Of a stretch of DNA of 5,779 nt, positions 1 through 5,638 are shown piece by piece (position 1 is the stretch's first letter; every line of letters begins with the position of its first letter). A model generated the notes under the pieces. The model had not been told where the DNA came from and did not search any database. It was given only the letters and a program-made list of their open reading frames with translations. A program made the position numbers and the translations under genes. Source of the DNA: an uncultured beta proteobacterium (GTDB lineage Bacteria; Pseudomonadota; Gammaproteobacteria; Burkholderiales; SG8-39); assembly GCA_902826155.1 (NCBI GenBank), contig CADEDU010000170.1:1-5779 (forward strand), in the 5' to 3' direction.

Positions 1-622
1 GGCTGGCCAGCGCGATGAATACCGTGCGCAGCGTGGTCTCGGTGACCCACTCGCAGGTGTCAATGTCGTGCGTGCCGTCCATCAACACTTCGGGCTCGAC
101 GATCGGCACGATGTTCGCCGCCTGGCACAGCGCGGCGTAACGCGCCAGCGCGTGCGCATTGGCTTCGATGCATGATGCGCTTGGAATGTTCTTGCCGATG
201 GTGATCACCGCGCGCCACTTGGCGAACTCCGCGCCGAGCTTGCCGTACTCGGTCAGGCGCTTGCCCAGCCCGTCGAGCCCTTCGGTGATCGTTTCGCCGG
301 GGCACAGCGCCATGTCCTTGGCGCCGCTGTCGACCTTGATGCCGGGAATGATGTTCTGGCGTTTGAGCGCGTCGACGAAGGTGGTGCCGTCGGCGCATTT
401 CTGGCGCAGCGTTTCGTCGAACAGGATGACGCCGCTGATGTACTGCCCCACGCCCTTGGTGGTGAACAGCATCTCACGGTAGGCGCGACGATTCTCTTCC
501 ACGTTGGGGACGTTGATCGAAATGAAGCGCTTCTCGATCGTGCCGGTGGACTCGTCGGCAGCGAGAATGCCTCGCCCTTTGGCGACCATTGCGCGCGCAA
601 CGCGCTCGAGTTGAGTGGTCAT
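1..622 (-). CDS. Class I fructose-bisphosphate aldolase, N-terminal part (cut by window edge)
   Basis: Catalyses reversible cleavage of fructose 1,6-bisphosphate to dihydroxyacetone phosphate and glyceraldehyde 3-phosphate in the cytoplasm (glycolysis/gluconeogenesis) through a Schiff base, without a metal. The 207 visible codons read as the N-terminal part of a protein whose family is usually about 340 residues. Landmarks: [18 protein letters not shown] at about residues 16-33, with D23 matching the active-site Asp33 of the animal enzyme; [11 protein letters not shown] at 93-103 (K96, matching Lys107); FAKWRAVI at 133-140 (K135, matching Lys146); [10 protein letters not shown] at 174-183 (E176, matching Glu187). 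The Schiff-base lysine lies beyond the window edge. The ATG at 622 is chosen because GGAG (631-628) sits 5 bases upstream and the N-terminus [16 protein letters not shown] fits bacterial members. It is separated from the upstream gene by 283 bases, so it probably has its own promoter. No frameshift is seen. Family assignment is firm; fda or fbaB naming varies, so no symbol is given. Confidence 0.95.
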   Translation of the reverse strand, partial: MTTQLERVARAMVAKGRGILAADESTGTIEKRFISINVPNVEENRRAYREMLFTTKGVGQYISGVILFDETLRQKCADGTTFVDALKRQNIIPGIKVDSGAKDMALCPGETITEGLDGLGKRLTEYGKLGAEFAKWRAVITIGKNIPSASCIEANAHALARYAALCQAANIVPIVEPEVLMDGTHDIDTCEWVTETTLRTVFIALAS

Positions 623-753
623 CGGTTCTCCGTGTTGATGGACTGCTGCGATAGGCGGTGATGCCCGACACTGCCGGGGCTCAGCGTCGCGCGAGCCGCA
701 AGTGCCGGTGACGGCGGGCGATGCTGCGGACCGGTGCGACGACGGGTGCTGCG

Positions 754-768
754 GGATCAGGTTGATCC
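754..768. repeat. Short perfect inverted repeat
   Basis: GGATCA, a three-base spacer GGT, then TGATCC: a perfect 6-bp dyad that directly abuts the tandem repeats at 769-801. It could be a small regulator site or a weak hairpin in the aldolase leader, but at this size it could also be chance. Confidence 0.4.
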
Positions 769-801
769 GGGTACTGCGCGGGTAATGCGCGGGTACTGCG
801 G
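769..801. repeat. Three tandem 11-bp repeats
   Basis: Three head-to-tail copies: GGGTACTGCGC (769-779), GGGTAATGCGC (780-790) and GGGTACTGCGG (791-801). Copies differ from the consensus by at most one base. They lie upstream of the aldolase gene, between a possible -10 element (817-812) and the start codon, adjoining a 6-bp dyad. The 11-bp period is close to one helical turn, which would place each copy on the same face of DNA; it could equally be a product of replication slippage. No function can be assigned from sequence. Confidence 0.75.
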
Positions 802-811
802 GGCGGCGGGA

Positions 812-817
812 ATTTTA
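812..817 (-). promoter_or_regulatory. Possible -10 element of an aldolase promoter
   Basis: On the minus strand TAAAAT (817-812) is a five-of-six match to the sigma-70 consensus TATAAT and stands out in GC-rich sequence. The best candidate -35, TGCCGA about 18 bases upstream, is poor. It is about 190 bases from the aldolase start, which would give a long leader containing the tandem repeats. Tentative. Confidence 0.25.
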
Positions 818-881
818 CCCCCGTCGACGCGGGCTTCGGCACGCGCAAAACTGCCAAAAAGTAACGCATGGCGTGGCATTT

Positions 882-902
882 GCCCGCGCAGGCTCTGCGG
901 GC
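882..902 (-). terminator. GC-rich hairpin just after the isomerase-like gene, possible terminator
   Basis: GCCCGC (882-887) pairs with GCGGGC (897-902), 3 bases beyond the stop codon at 908-906. An alternative fold pairs GCAG (888-891) with CTGC (895-898) inside a CCC/GGG clamp. The nearest run of Ts on the minus strand (860-856) is more than 20 bases away, so it is not a standard intrinsic terminator; it may instead protect the 3' end of the transcript. Confidence 0.35.
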
Positions 903-905
903 TGC

Positions 906-1754
906 TCAGCACACGCTCTCGTGCCGCATCTTGCAGGTGACCAGCACCTCGTCTGCGCTCCTCTTCCACCAGTTGCGCGCCGAGAAGATCTCTACCTCGT
1001 GCAGGCCGCGATACCCCACCTCCTCCATCCAGGAACGGATGAGCGGGATGTCGATCACGCCGTCGCCCATCATGCCGCGGTCGAGCACCAGATCGGTGGT
1101 GGGCACCAGCCAGTCGCAGATGTGAAACGCATGCAGGCGCTTGTCGCCGGCGCGCTCGATCTGCGCCTTGAGCTCGGGGTCCCACCACACGTGATAGACG
1201 TCGACCGCCACGCCGAGCGCGCCGCTCTTGCCGGAATCAAGTTCATCGCACAGGTCGAGCGCATGGCGCAGCGTGTTCACGCAGCCGCGATCGGCGGCGA
1301 TCATCGGATGCAGCGGTTCGAGCGCGAGCTTCACGCCGCAGCTGTGCGCATGATCGAGGATCTCGCCCAGCCCGTCGCGCACCATCTCGCGCGCGCCGAG
1401 CAGATCCTTCGAGCCCGGCGGCAGCCCGCCGCCGACCACCACCAGGCATTGCGCGCCGATCGTGGCTGCTTCCTCGATGGCGCGGAAATTCTCGTCGATC
1501 GCGGCCTGCCGGCCCTTGCGATCGTTGGCCGGGAACATGCCCGCACGGCAATAGCCGGTGACGGTGAGTCCGGCGTCGCGAATCATCTTCGCCGCTTCTT
1601 TCAGCCCCGCCGCCGCCACCTTGTCGCGCCACGGGGAGATGCCGGCAATGCGATGCCTGCGCAACGCATCGACGATGTCGCGCAGGCCGCTCTCTTTCAA
1701 GGTGATCATGTTGATCGAGAGCAGGTCGGGATTCGCGGGATTGCTGCTTGCCAT
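906..1754 (-). CDS. Sugar phosphate isomerase/epimerase-like TIM-barrel enzyme
   Basis: A 282-residue protein of the xylose isomerase-like TIM-barrel superfamily (AP endonuclease 2 fold), whose members isomerise, epimerise or dehydrate sugars, keto-cyclitols and keto acids using a divalent metal in the cytoplasm. The metal-ligand pattern is complete: E146 in LALEPLHP, D185 and H188 in VDVYHVWWD, H211 in AFHICDW, and E255 in GYRGLHEVEIF. The surrounding sequence (EPLHPM, DVYHVWWDP, DRGMMGDGVIDIP) resembles a subgroup usually annotated only as sugar phosphate isomerase/epimerase, so the reaction is not known. ATG at 1754 is preceded by GGAG five bases upstream. The gene starts 35 bases after the AroE-like gene and is probably the last gene of the TRAP operon. 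By context it may act on the product of the AroE-like dehydrogenase; a 3-dehydroshikimate dehydratase or IolE-like dehydratase role is possible but not shown by sequence. Family is confident, substrate unknown. Confidence 0.9.
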   Translation of the reverse strand: MASSNPANPDLLSINMITLKESGLRDIVDALRRHRIAGISPWRDKVAAAGLKEAAKMIRDAGLTVTGYCRAGMFPANDRKGRQAAIDENFRAIEEAATIGAQCLVVVGGGLPPGSKDLLGAREMVRDGLGEILDHAHSCGVKLALEPLHPMIAADRGCVNTLRHALDLCDELDSGKSGALGVAVDVYHVWWDPELKAQIERAGDKRLHAFHICDWLVPTTDLVLDRGMMGDGVIDIPLIRSWMEEVGYRGLHEVEIFSARNWWKRSADEVLVTCKMRHESVC

Positions 1755-1789
1755 GCGCGCTCCGTGAAGGGTCAGGGCCGAAGCCGGGA

Positions 1790-2584
1790 TCAGCTCCAGC
1801 CGAAAAACGATTTCATCGCCGCAGCCTGGCCGTCGAACAGATCCTTACCGGTCATGATCGGGCAACCCCTGGCCTGCGCGGCCTGCAGGAACCGGCTCAT
1901 GACCGGTTTGCTGATCACATCGCAGACGATCGTCCCGGGGCGCAGCGTCGCCACGTCGATCGACATCGCATCGTCGGGCTTCATGCCGAGCGGCGTGGCG
2001 TTGATGACGATGGAAGCCTGCGCGACGTTGCCACGCTCGGGCCGCAGATGCAGTTTCGGAAAGCGGTTGCCGAGCACCGTGCCAAGCGACTGCGCGCGAT
2101 ACCAGTCGAGGTCCCACATGGTGAGCGAGGCGATGCCCGCCTCGGCGAGCGCCACCGCGATGGCGTTGCCCACGCCGCCTGCGCCGGCCATGTGCACCAC
2201 CGCGTCCTTCGGCTCGTGACCATGCGCGCGCAGGCCGTTGACGAACCCCAGACCATCGAGCATGTCGCCGTGCCACACCCCCTGAGCGTCGGGGCGCGCG
2301 ACGTTGGCACCATTGCACAGCTTGGCGCGATCGGTGCGCTGCTCGACCGCCGCCAGCAGCGCCGCCTTGTGCGGGACGGTGGCGATCAGCCCGTGCAGGT
2401 TGGGCATGCGCATGAGCGCGGCGATCGCGGCCGCCGCCTCCTGCGGCTTGACGTGCAGCGGGATCAAGACCGCATCGATTCCCTTCTCGGCGAAAAACGC
2501 GTTGAAGTATTCGGGTGACTGCACTTGCGCGATCGGGTGTCCGATGATCGCGTAGACCCTGGTGGTCCCGGAAATGGTCGGCAT
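1790..2584 (-). CDS. Shikimate/quinate dehydrogenase-like oxidoreductase (AroE family, divergent)
   Basis: A 264-residue two-domain AroE-family protein: an N-terminal substrate domain and a C-terminal Rossmann domain with GAGGVG at 134-139. Likely NAD(P)-linked oxidation of a hydroxyl on a carboxylated ring. The catalytic lysine and aspartate are kept: K73 in TVPHK and D110 in MLDG; N94 in GANVA and Q253 in DGQAA also match the family. Differences from biosynthetic AroE are clear. The usual SKSP is VQSP (V21, S23), NTDG is MLDG, and the NADP-binding NRT-type loop is replaced by DLD (158-160). Acidic D158 suggests NAD, as in catabolic quinate/shikimate dehydrogenases. This argues for a catabolic rather than biosynthetic enzyme. 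Start: ATG at 2584 has AGAAG eight bases upstream and fits family N-termini; an in-frame GTG at 2605 would add seven residues but has a weaker site. It follows dctM by 26 bases, hence probably the same operon. Confidence 0.88.
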   Translation of the reverse strand: MPTISGTTRVYAIIGHPIAQVQSPEYFNAFFAEKGIDAVLIPLHVKPQEAAAAIAALMRMPNLHGLIATVPHKAALLAAVEQRTDRAKLCNGANVARPDAQGVWHGDMLDGLGFVNGLRAHGHEPKDAVVHMAGAGGVGNAIAVALAEAGIASLTMWDLDWYRAQSLGTVLGNRFPKLHLRPERGNVAQASIVINATPLGMKPDDAMSIDVATLRPGTIVCDVISKPVMSRFLQAAQARGCPIMTGKDLFDGQAAAMKSFFGWS

Positions 2585-2610
2585 GGCTGCGGCTTCTTTA
2601 AGCACTCGGA

Positions 2611-3936
2611 CTACTTCAGAAACTCAGGCGAAATCAGCTTCGGGATGAACAGCACCACGTCCGGCCAGACGATGATGAGTGCGAGCACGCCCAGCATCGG
2701 CAGGATCATGATGCAGGTGTCCTTGAGCGCGTCGACGATGCGGATGCCCGCCACCGAGCAGGAGATCATGAGGCACAGGCCGTAGGGCGGCGTTACCAGC
2801 CCGAAGGCGAGCGAGACGATGCCGACCATGGCGAAGTGCACCGGGTCCATGCCCACCGACCTGGCCAGCGGCTGCAGGATCGTGCCGACGATGATGATCG
2901 CCGGAATCGCATCGAGAAAACACCCGACCACCAGAAACACCCCGGCAATGAAAAAACCGGTGGCGATCGGCCCCATGCCCCACGCCTGCACGCCCTCGAG
3001 CAATGCCTTGGGGATCTGGTAGTACGCGAGCAGCCAGCCGAACGCGCTTGCCGTGCCGACGCAGAACAGCGCCACGCCGGCGAGCTTGCCGGTGTCGGAC
3101 AGCGCTTCTTTCAGTCCGCTCAGGCCCATCTCGCGATAGAAGAACAGCGACAGCGCGCCGGCATACAACACCGCGATGCATGCCGATTCGGTGGCGGTGA
3201 ACCAGCCGAAGATCTTGCCGCCGATGATGATCACCGGCGTCATCAACGCCGGAATCGACACGATCGCGGAAAGGCCGAACTCACCCCAGCTCGCGCGCGG
3301 ATAGGTGGGATAGCCGCGTGACTTGGCGTACGCGTGCACGGTGGCCATCTGCACCAGCCCGATCAGCAGTCCGGGCAGGATGCCGGCCAGAAACAGCGCG
3401 CCGATCGACACGGTGAGCACGCCGCCCCACACGATCATCAGGATCGATGGCGGAATGATCACCGCCAGCACCGCCGACACCGCGGTGATCGCCACCGAGA
3501 AGCTGTCGTCGTAGCCTTCCTTGCGCTGCGCTTCGATGAAGATCTTCGCCTGGCTCGCGGCATCGGCCGTCGATGAGCCGGAGATGCCCGCGAAGAAGAT
3601 CGACAGCACCACGTTGATCTGCGCCAGCCCGCCGGGAAAGTGTCCGACCATCGCGCGCGACAACCGCAGCAACCGGTCGGTGATGCCGCCGACGTTCATC
3701 AGATTGGCGGTGAGCAGAAAGAACGGCACTGCCAGCAGGATGAACGAGTTGTATGCGTTGAAGGTTTCCTGCACCAGGTTCATCGAGGTGAGGCGGGGCT
3801 CGATCAGGAAGATCGGCAGACACGCCAGACCGAGGGCGAACGCGATCGGCACGCGCAGCGCCATGAGCGTGAAGAACACGCCGAACAGGATCGCCGCAGC
3901 GACGCCGGGACTGAGCGCGGTGGCGGTGGGTATCAT
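2611..3936 (-). CDS. dctM: TRAP transporter large permease subunit
   Basis: A 441-residue polytopic inner-membrane protein, the transport channel of a tripartite ATP-independent periplasmic (TRAP) system, which drives solute uptake with a sodium or proton gradient using substrate delivered by the binding protein. About a dozen hydrophobic segments are visible. DctM hallmarks in order: a hydrophobic N-terminal segment (about 12-44), GISGSSTADAA at 117-127, VIIPPSILMIVWGG at 159-172, LFLAGILPGLL at 181-191, GWFTATES at 244-251, CFLDAIPAIIIVGTILQPLA at 339-358, and VTPPYGLCL at 381-389. Length is close to the usual 425-440. The ATG overlaps the dctQ stop by one base (TGATG) and no clear ribosome binding site precedes it, which points to translational coupling with dctQ. 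The generic name dctM is used for the subunit class; it does not mean C4-dicarboxylates are the substrate. Confidence 0.97.
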   Translation of the reverse strand: MIPTATALSPGVAAAILFGVFFTLMALRVPIAFALGLACLPIFLIEPRLTSMNLVQETFNAYNSFILLAVPFFLLTANLMNVGGITDRLLRLSRAMVGHFPGGLAQINVVLSIFFAGISGSSTADAASQAKIFIEAQRKEGYDDSFSVAITAVSAVLAVIIPPSILMIVWGGVLTVSIGALFLAGILPGLLIGLVQMATVHAYAKSRGYPTYPRASWGEFGLSAIVSIPALMTPVIIIGGKIFGWFTATESACIAVLYAGALSLFFYREMGLSGLKEALSDTGKLAGVALFCVGTASAFGWLLAYYQIPKALLEGVQAWGMGPIATGFFIAGVFLVVGCFLDAIPAIIIVGTILQPLARSVGMDPVHFAMVGIVSLAFGLVTPPYGLCLMISCSVAGIRIVDALKDTCIMILPMLGVLALIIVWPDVVLFIPKLISPEFLK

Positions 3937-4445
3937 CAGGCCGCGCCGCCGCGAACGATGCGCCAGTCATCGGCGATGCGTTCACCGGCGAACAATAGCC
4001 ACGACACGCCGGTAACCGGCCAGGCGATGTGGATGAGCCACAGCGGCAGCTCGGCCAGCTCCGAGATGCGGTTCCAGGCGAAGCGGGTGAATTCGATACC
4101 GGCCCACACGAACACCAGCGCGAAACCGAGCACGAACAGCGTCGTCACGATGCGCAGCATCGCGTTGGCGCGCGGGCCGAGTACCGGCCACACGTCGACG
4201 TCGAAATGCGCGCCTTCACGCACCCCGACGATCGCGCCGATCATGATCAACCACACGAACAGGAACCGCGCCATCTCCTCGGTCCAGATGTAGGTGGGGA
4301 TGAGCGGGATCGTGCGCGAGAAGATCTGCATCGACACCGGCACGATCAGCACCGCGACCGCGAATACCAGCATCCACATCAGGAACCGGTGATACGCGGC
4401 GGTCACTTTGCGCCAGGCGCTGCGAGGGGTTGGTTCAGTGGCCAT
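3936..4445 (-). CDS. dctQ: TRAP transporter small permease subunit
   Basis: A 169-residue inner-membrane protein with four hydrophobic segments (about 22-41, 60-76, 98-118 and 136-154), as expected for DctQ. The diagnostic block WTEEMARFLFVWLIMIGA at 54-71 followed by VREGAHFDVDV at 75-85 is plain. It forms the membrane complex with the large permease. The ATG at 4445 begins MATEPTPRSAWRKVTAAYHR; there is no in-frame start immediately upstream. No good Shine-Dalgarno is seen: the region upstream holds two U-rich 11-base repeats instead. The gene lies 100 bases after dctP, a gap with a stem-loop, and overlaps dctM by one base, so DctQ and DctM are probably made in step and in lower amounts than DctP. 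The subunit class is secure; the substrate is not identified. Confidence 0.95.
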   Translation of the reverse strand: MATEPTPRSAWRKVTAAYHRFLMWMLVFAVAVLIVPVSMQIFSRTIPLIPTYIWTEEMARFLFVWLIMIGAIVGVREGAHFDVDVWPVLGPRANAMLRIVTTLFVLGFALVFVWAGIEFTRFAWNRISELAELPLWLIHIAWPVTGVSWLLFAGERIADDWRIVRGGAA

Positions 4446-4451
4446 GCAAGA

Positions 4452-4473
4452 CGAAAACTCAGCGAAAACGCAG
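4452..4473. repeat. Tandem 11-bp repeat in the dctQ leader
   Basis: CGAAAACTCAG (4452-4462) is followed directly by CGAAAACGCAG (4463-4473), ten of eleven bases alike. In the transcript this reads as two CUGnGUUUUCG units ending 6 bases before the dctQ start codon, in the place where a ribosome binding site would be expected. It may be an unstructured, U-rich stretch that helps initiation or binds an RNA-binding protein; it may also be chance duplication. Confidence 0.6.
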
Positions 4474-4496
4474 AGCGCGGATGCCGCCCGCTCCCC

Positions 4497-4524
4497 GACC
4501 CTCCCTCGCAGGCGGAGGGGGGTC
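4497..4524 (-). promoter_or_regulatory. Stem-loop between dctP and dctQ
   Basis: In the transcript (read 4524 to 4497) GACCC pairs with GGGUC and CCCUC pairs with GAGGG, giving ten base pairs with a single bulged A and a seven-base loop CGCCUGC. It lies 21 bases after the dctP stop codon. No run of U follows directly, so it is not a classic intrinsic terminator. Hairpins between a binding-protein gene and its permease genes often protect the upstream message or partly end transcription, giving excess binding protein; that role is inferred here. Confidence 0.5.
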
Positions 4525-4545
4525 AGCGTGTGGAGGCAACCGGCG

Positions 4546-5535
4546 TTACTTCACCGCGTTGATCTTGGCGAGGATCTGATCGGCGCCGATCTCCTTGGCA
4601 TACGTCACCAGCACCGGCTCGACCGCCTTCTGCAGTTGCGCGCGCTCGGTGAACGGCACGCGTTTCAACTTGCCGGCCTTCTCCAGCGCGGCCACCTTCG
4701 CCGCATCCTCGCTCGATTCCACTTGCCGGCCATAAGCACCGGCTTCGCGCCCGGCCTTGACGATCGCTTCCTGCAGATCCTTCGGCAGGCTCTTGAACGT
4801 TTTCACCGAGAAGCACAGCGGCCGGATGGTGATCGCGTGCTCGGTCATGTTGAGGTTGGGCCCGACCTCGAAGAACTTCATCTGCTCGACACCGGCAGCC
4901 TCGTTCTCGCCCGCCTGGATCACACCGTTCTGGATCGCGTTGTAGACCTCGTTGTAGGCGATGACGGTAGGCGCCATGCCGGCCGCGGCGAACATGCGGC
5001 TCCATATCGGTGCGCCTTGCACCCGCACCTTCAAGCCTTTCAGCTCGGCCATGTTGCGCACCGGCTTGTTGGCGAAGATGTTGCGCACACCGCCGCCCGC
5101 GTAGCCGATCAGCATCACTTCGGCCTTCTGCGCGACCTCGTCGGCGATCGGCTTCAGCAGGTCGGCGTCGAGCACCTTGTTCCAGTGGTCGAGATCGCGA
5201 AACAGGAACGGCGCATCGATGAACGGTGCGGCGCGCGAGAAGGTGGACATGTGCGCCGGCGACACGATGGCGTAGTCGACCGCCTTGCCCTGCGCCATGT
5301 ACTCGAAGTACTGCTTCTCCAGGCCGAGCGCGCTGTTCTTGTGCAGGGTGAAGTTGACCGGCTTGCCGTAGTACTTCTTCACCAGCTCTTCGAAGCGGAC
5401 CATGGCCTTGGTGAAGGCGTGGTCGTCGTTGAACTGCGAGGCGCCGTTCAGCGTGATGGTCGGCTGCGCGGTGGCGACGGTCGACAGCGCGACCAGCGCG
5501 CCGGCCACTGCGCCGATGACGTGACGTCGGTTCAT
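4546..5535 (-). CDS. dctP: TRAP transporter periplasmic substrate-binding protein
   Basis: A 329-residue secreted binding protein that captures the substrate in the periplasm and hands it to the DctQM membrane complex. Residues 1-23 form a typical signal peptide: NRRH at the start, a hydrophobic core, and a cleavage site after TATA-like ATA (A23), leaving a mature protein starting QPTITLNG. Family landmarks: MAQGKAVDYAIVSPAH at 80-95, PFIDAPFLFRDLDHW at 104-118, MAELKGLKVRVQ at 162-173, and the YNEVYNAIQNGVIQAGEN block at 194-211. R171 in LKVRVQ occupies the place of the arginine that usually binds the substrate carboxylate, so an organic acid is the likely ligand. ATG at 5535 has an excellent ribosome binding site (AGGAGG, spaced about 4 bases). 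First gene of the TRAP operon; 100 bases before dctQ. No cysteine follows the signal peptide, so it is soluble rather than a lipoprotein. Substrate not determinable from sequence. Confidence 0.95.
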   Translation of the reverse strand: MNRRHVIGAVAGALVALSTVATAQPTITLNGASQFNDDHAFTKAMVRFEELVKKYYGKPVNFTLHKNSALGLEKQYFEYMAQGKAVDYAIVSPAHMSTFSRAAPFIDAPFLFRDLDHWNKVLDADLLKPIADEVAQKAEVMLIGYAGGGVRNIFANKPVRNMAELKGLKVRVQGAPIWSRMFAAAGMAPTVIAYNEVYNAIQNGVIQAGENEAAGVEQMKFFEVGPNLNMTEHAITIRPLCFSVKTFKSLPKDLQEAIVKAGREAGAYGRQVESSEDAAKVAALEKAGKLKRVPFTERAQLQKAVEPVLVTYAKEIGADQILAKINAVK

Positions 5536-5562
5536 GTCTCCTCCTCGTTCTACAAGCGATCA

Positions 5563-5572
5563 GGCGATCGCC
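5563..5572. promoter_or_regulatory. Perfect 10-bp palindrome upstream of dctP, possible operator
   Basis: GGCGATCGCC is a perfect palindrome 27 bases upstream of the dctP start codon, partly repeated by GCGATC at 5556-5561. Its position suits an operator for a regulator of the TRAP operon. GATCG-type words are common throughout this GC-rich window, so it may be chance. Confidence 0.25.
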
Positions 5573-5615
5573 GGTTGCAATGCATCTCGATGGGTCCAGT
5601 GCCCCGCCACCGGAG

Positions 5616-5630
5616 CCGGGGACGCCCCGG
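5616..5630 (-). terminator. Possible terminator hairpin after the enoyl-CoA hydratase gene
   Basis: CCGGGG and CCCCGG form a perfect 6-bp stem around a three-base loop, 8 bases after the enoyl-CoA hydratase stop codon. A competing pairing exists between CCCCG (5602-5606) and CGGGG (5617-5621). No T run follows on the minus strand, so termination would have to be Rho-assisted or the hairpin may only stabilise the message end. Confidence 0.3.
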
Positions 5631-5638
5631 GCAGTGTC

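Larger units (their letters stand above)
623..905. other. Non-coding region between the isomerase-like gene and the aldolase gene
   Basis: No convincing gene is present: the short open frames here lack ribosome binding sites and protein-like composition. It holds, from the isomerase side, a GC-rich hairpin just after the stop codon (882-902), an AT-richer patch (minus strand TTACTTTTTGGCAG, 864-851), a TAAAAT that could be a -10 element (817-812), three tandem 11-bp repeats (769-801), a short perfect inverted repeat (754-768), and then about 120 bases of GC-rich leader before the aldolase ribosome binding site. The length and content suggest termination of the TRAP operon followed by the promoter and leader of the aldolase gene. 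Confidence 0.7.
5536..5638. other. Gap upstream of dctP with probable operon control signals
   Basis: A 103-base non-coding gap between the enoyl-CoA hydratase stop and dctP. It holds a possible terminator hairpin (5616-5630), a perfect palindrome (5563-5572) and the AGGAGG ribosome binding site of dctP. A TTGCAA at 5580-5575 could be a -35 element, but no good -10 lies at the right distance (TGTAGA at 5554-5549 is 20 bases away), so whether dctP has its own promoter here cannot be settled. Confidence 0.5.

Noticed and set aside
681..869. A 62-codon minus-strand open frame in the gap upstream of the aldolase
   Set aside because: No ribosome binding site before the ATG at 869, Pro/Arg-rich sequence without a domain, and it runs through the tandem repeats and dyad.
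623..905. A riboswitch or structured non-coding RNA in the long gap before the aldolase
   Set aside because: Only short isolated hairpins are visible and no known riboswitch core could be recognised.
873..2219. A long plus-strand open frame (448 codons) antisense to the isomerase-like and AroE-like genes
   Set aside because: It lies opposite two genes with clear family motifs, is rich in Ala, Arg, His and Gln as expected for the complement of GC-rich codons, and shows no recognisable domain.
1748..2518. A plus-strand open frame (256 codons) antisense to the AroE-like gene
   Set aside because: Shadow of the coding frame on the other strand; no motif and no ribosome binding site.
2585..2605. 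Upstream GTG start for the AroE-like gene, adding seven residues
   Set aside because: The ATG at 2584 has a better-placed AGAAG site and matches the usual family N-terminus; the GTG cannot be fully excluded.
2624..3181. A 185-codon minus-strand open frame within dctM
   Set aside because: It is out of frame with a complete and well-conserved DctM protein and its Arg/Gly-rich product has no membrane segments or motifs.
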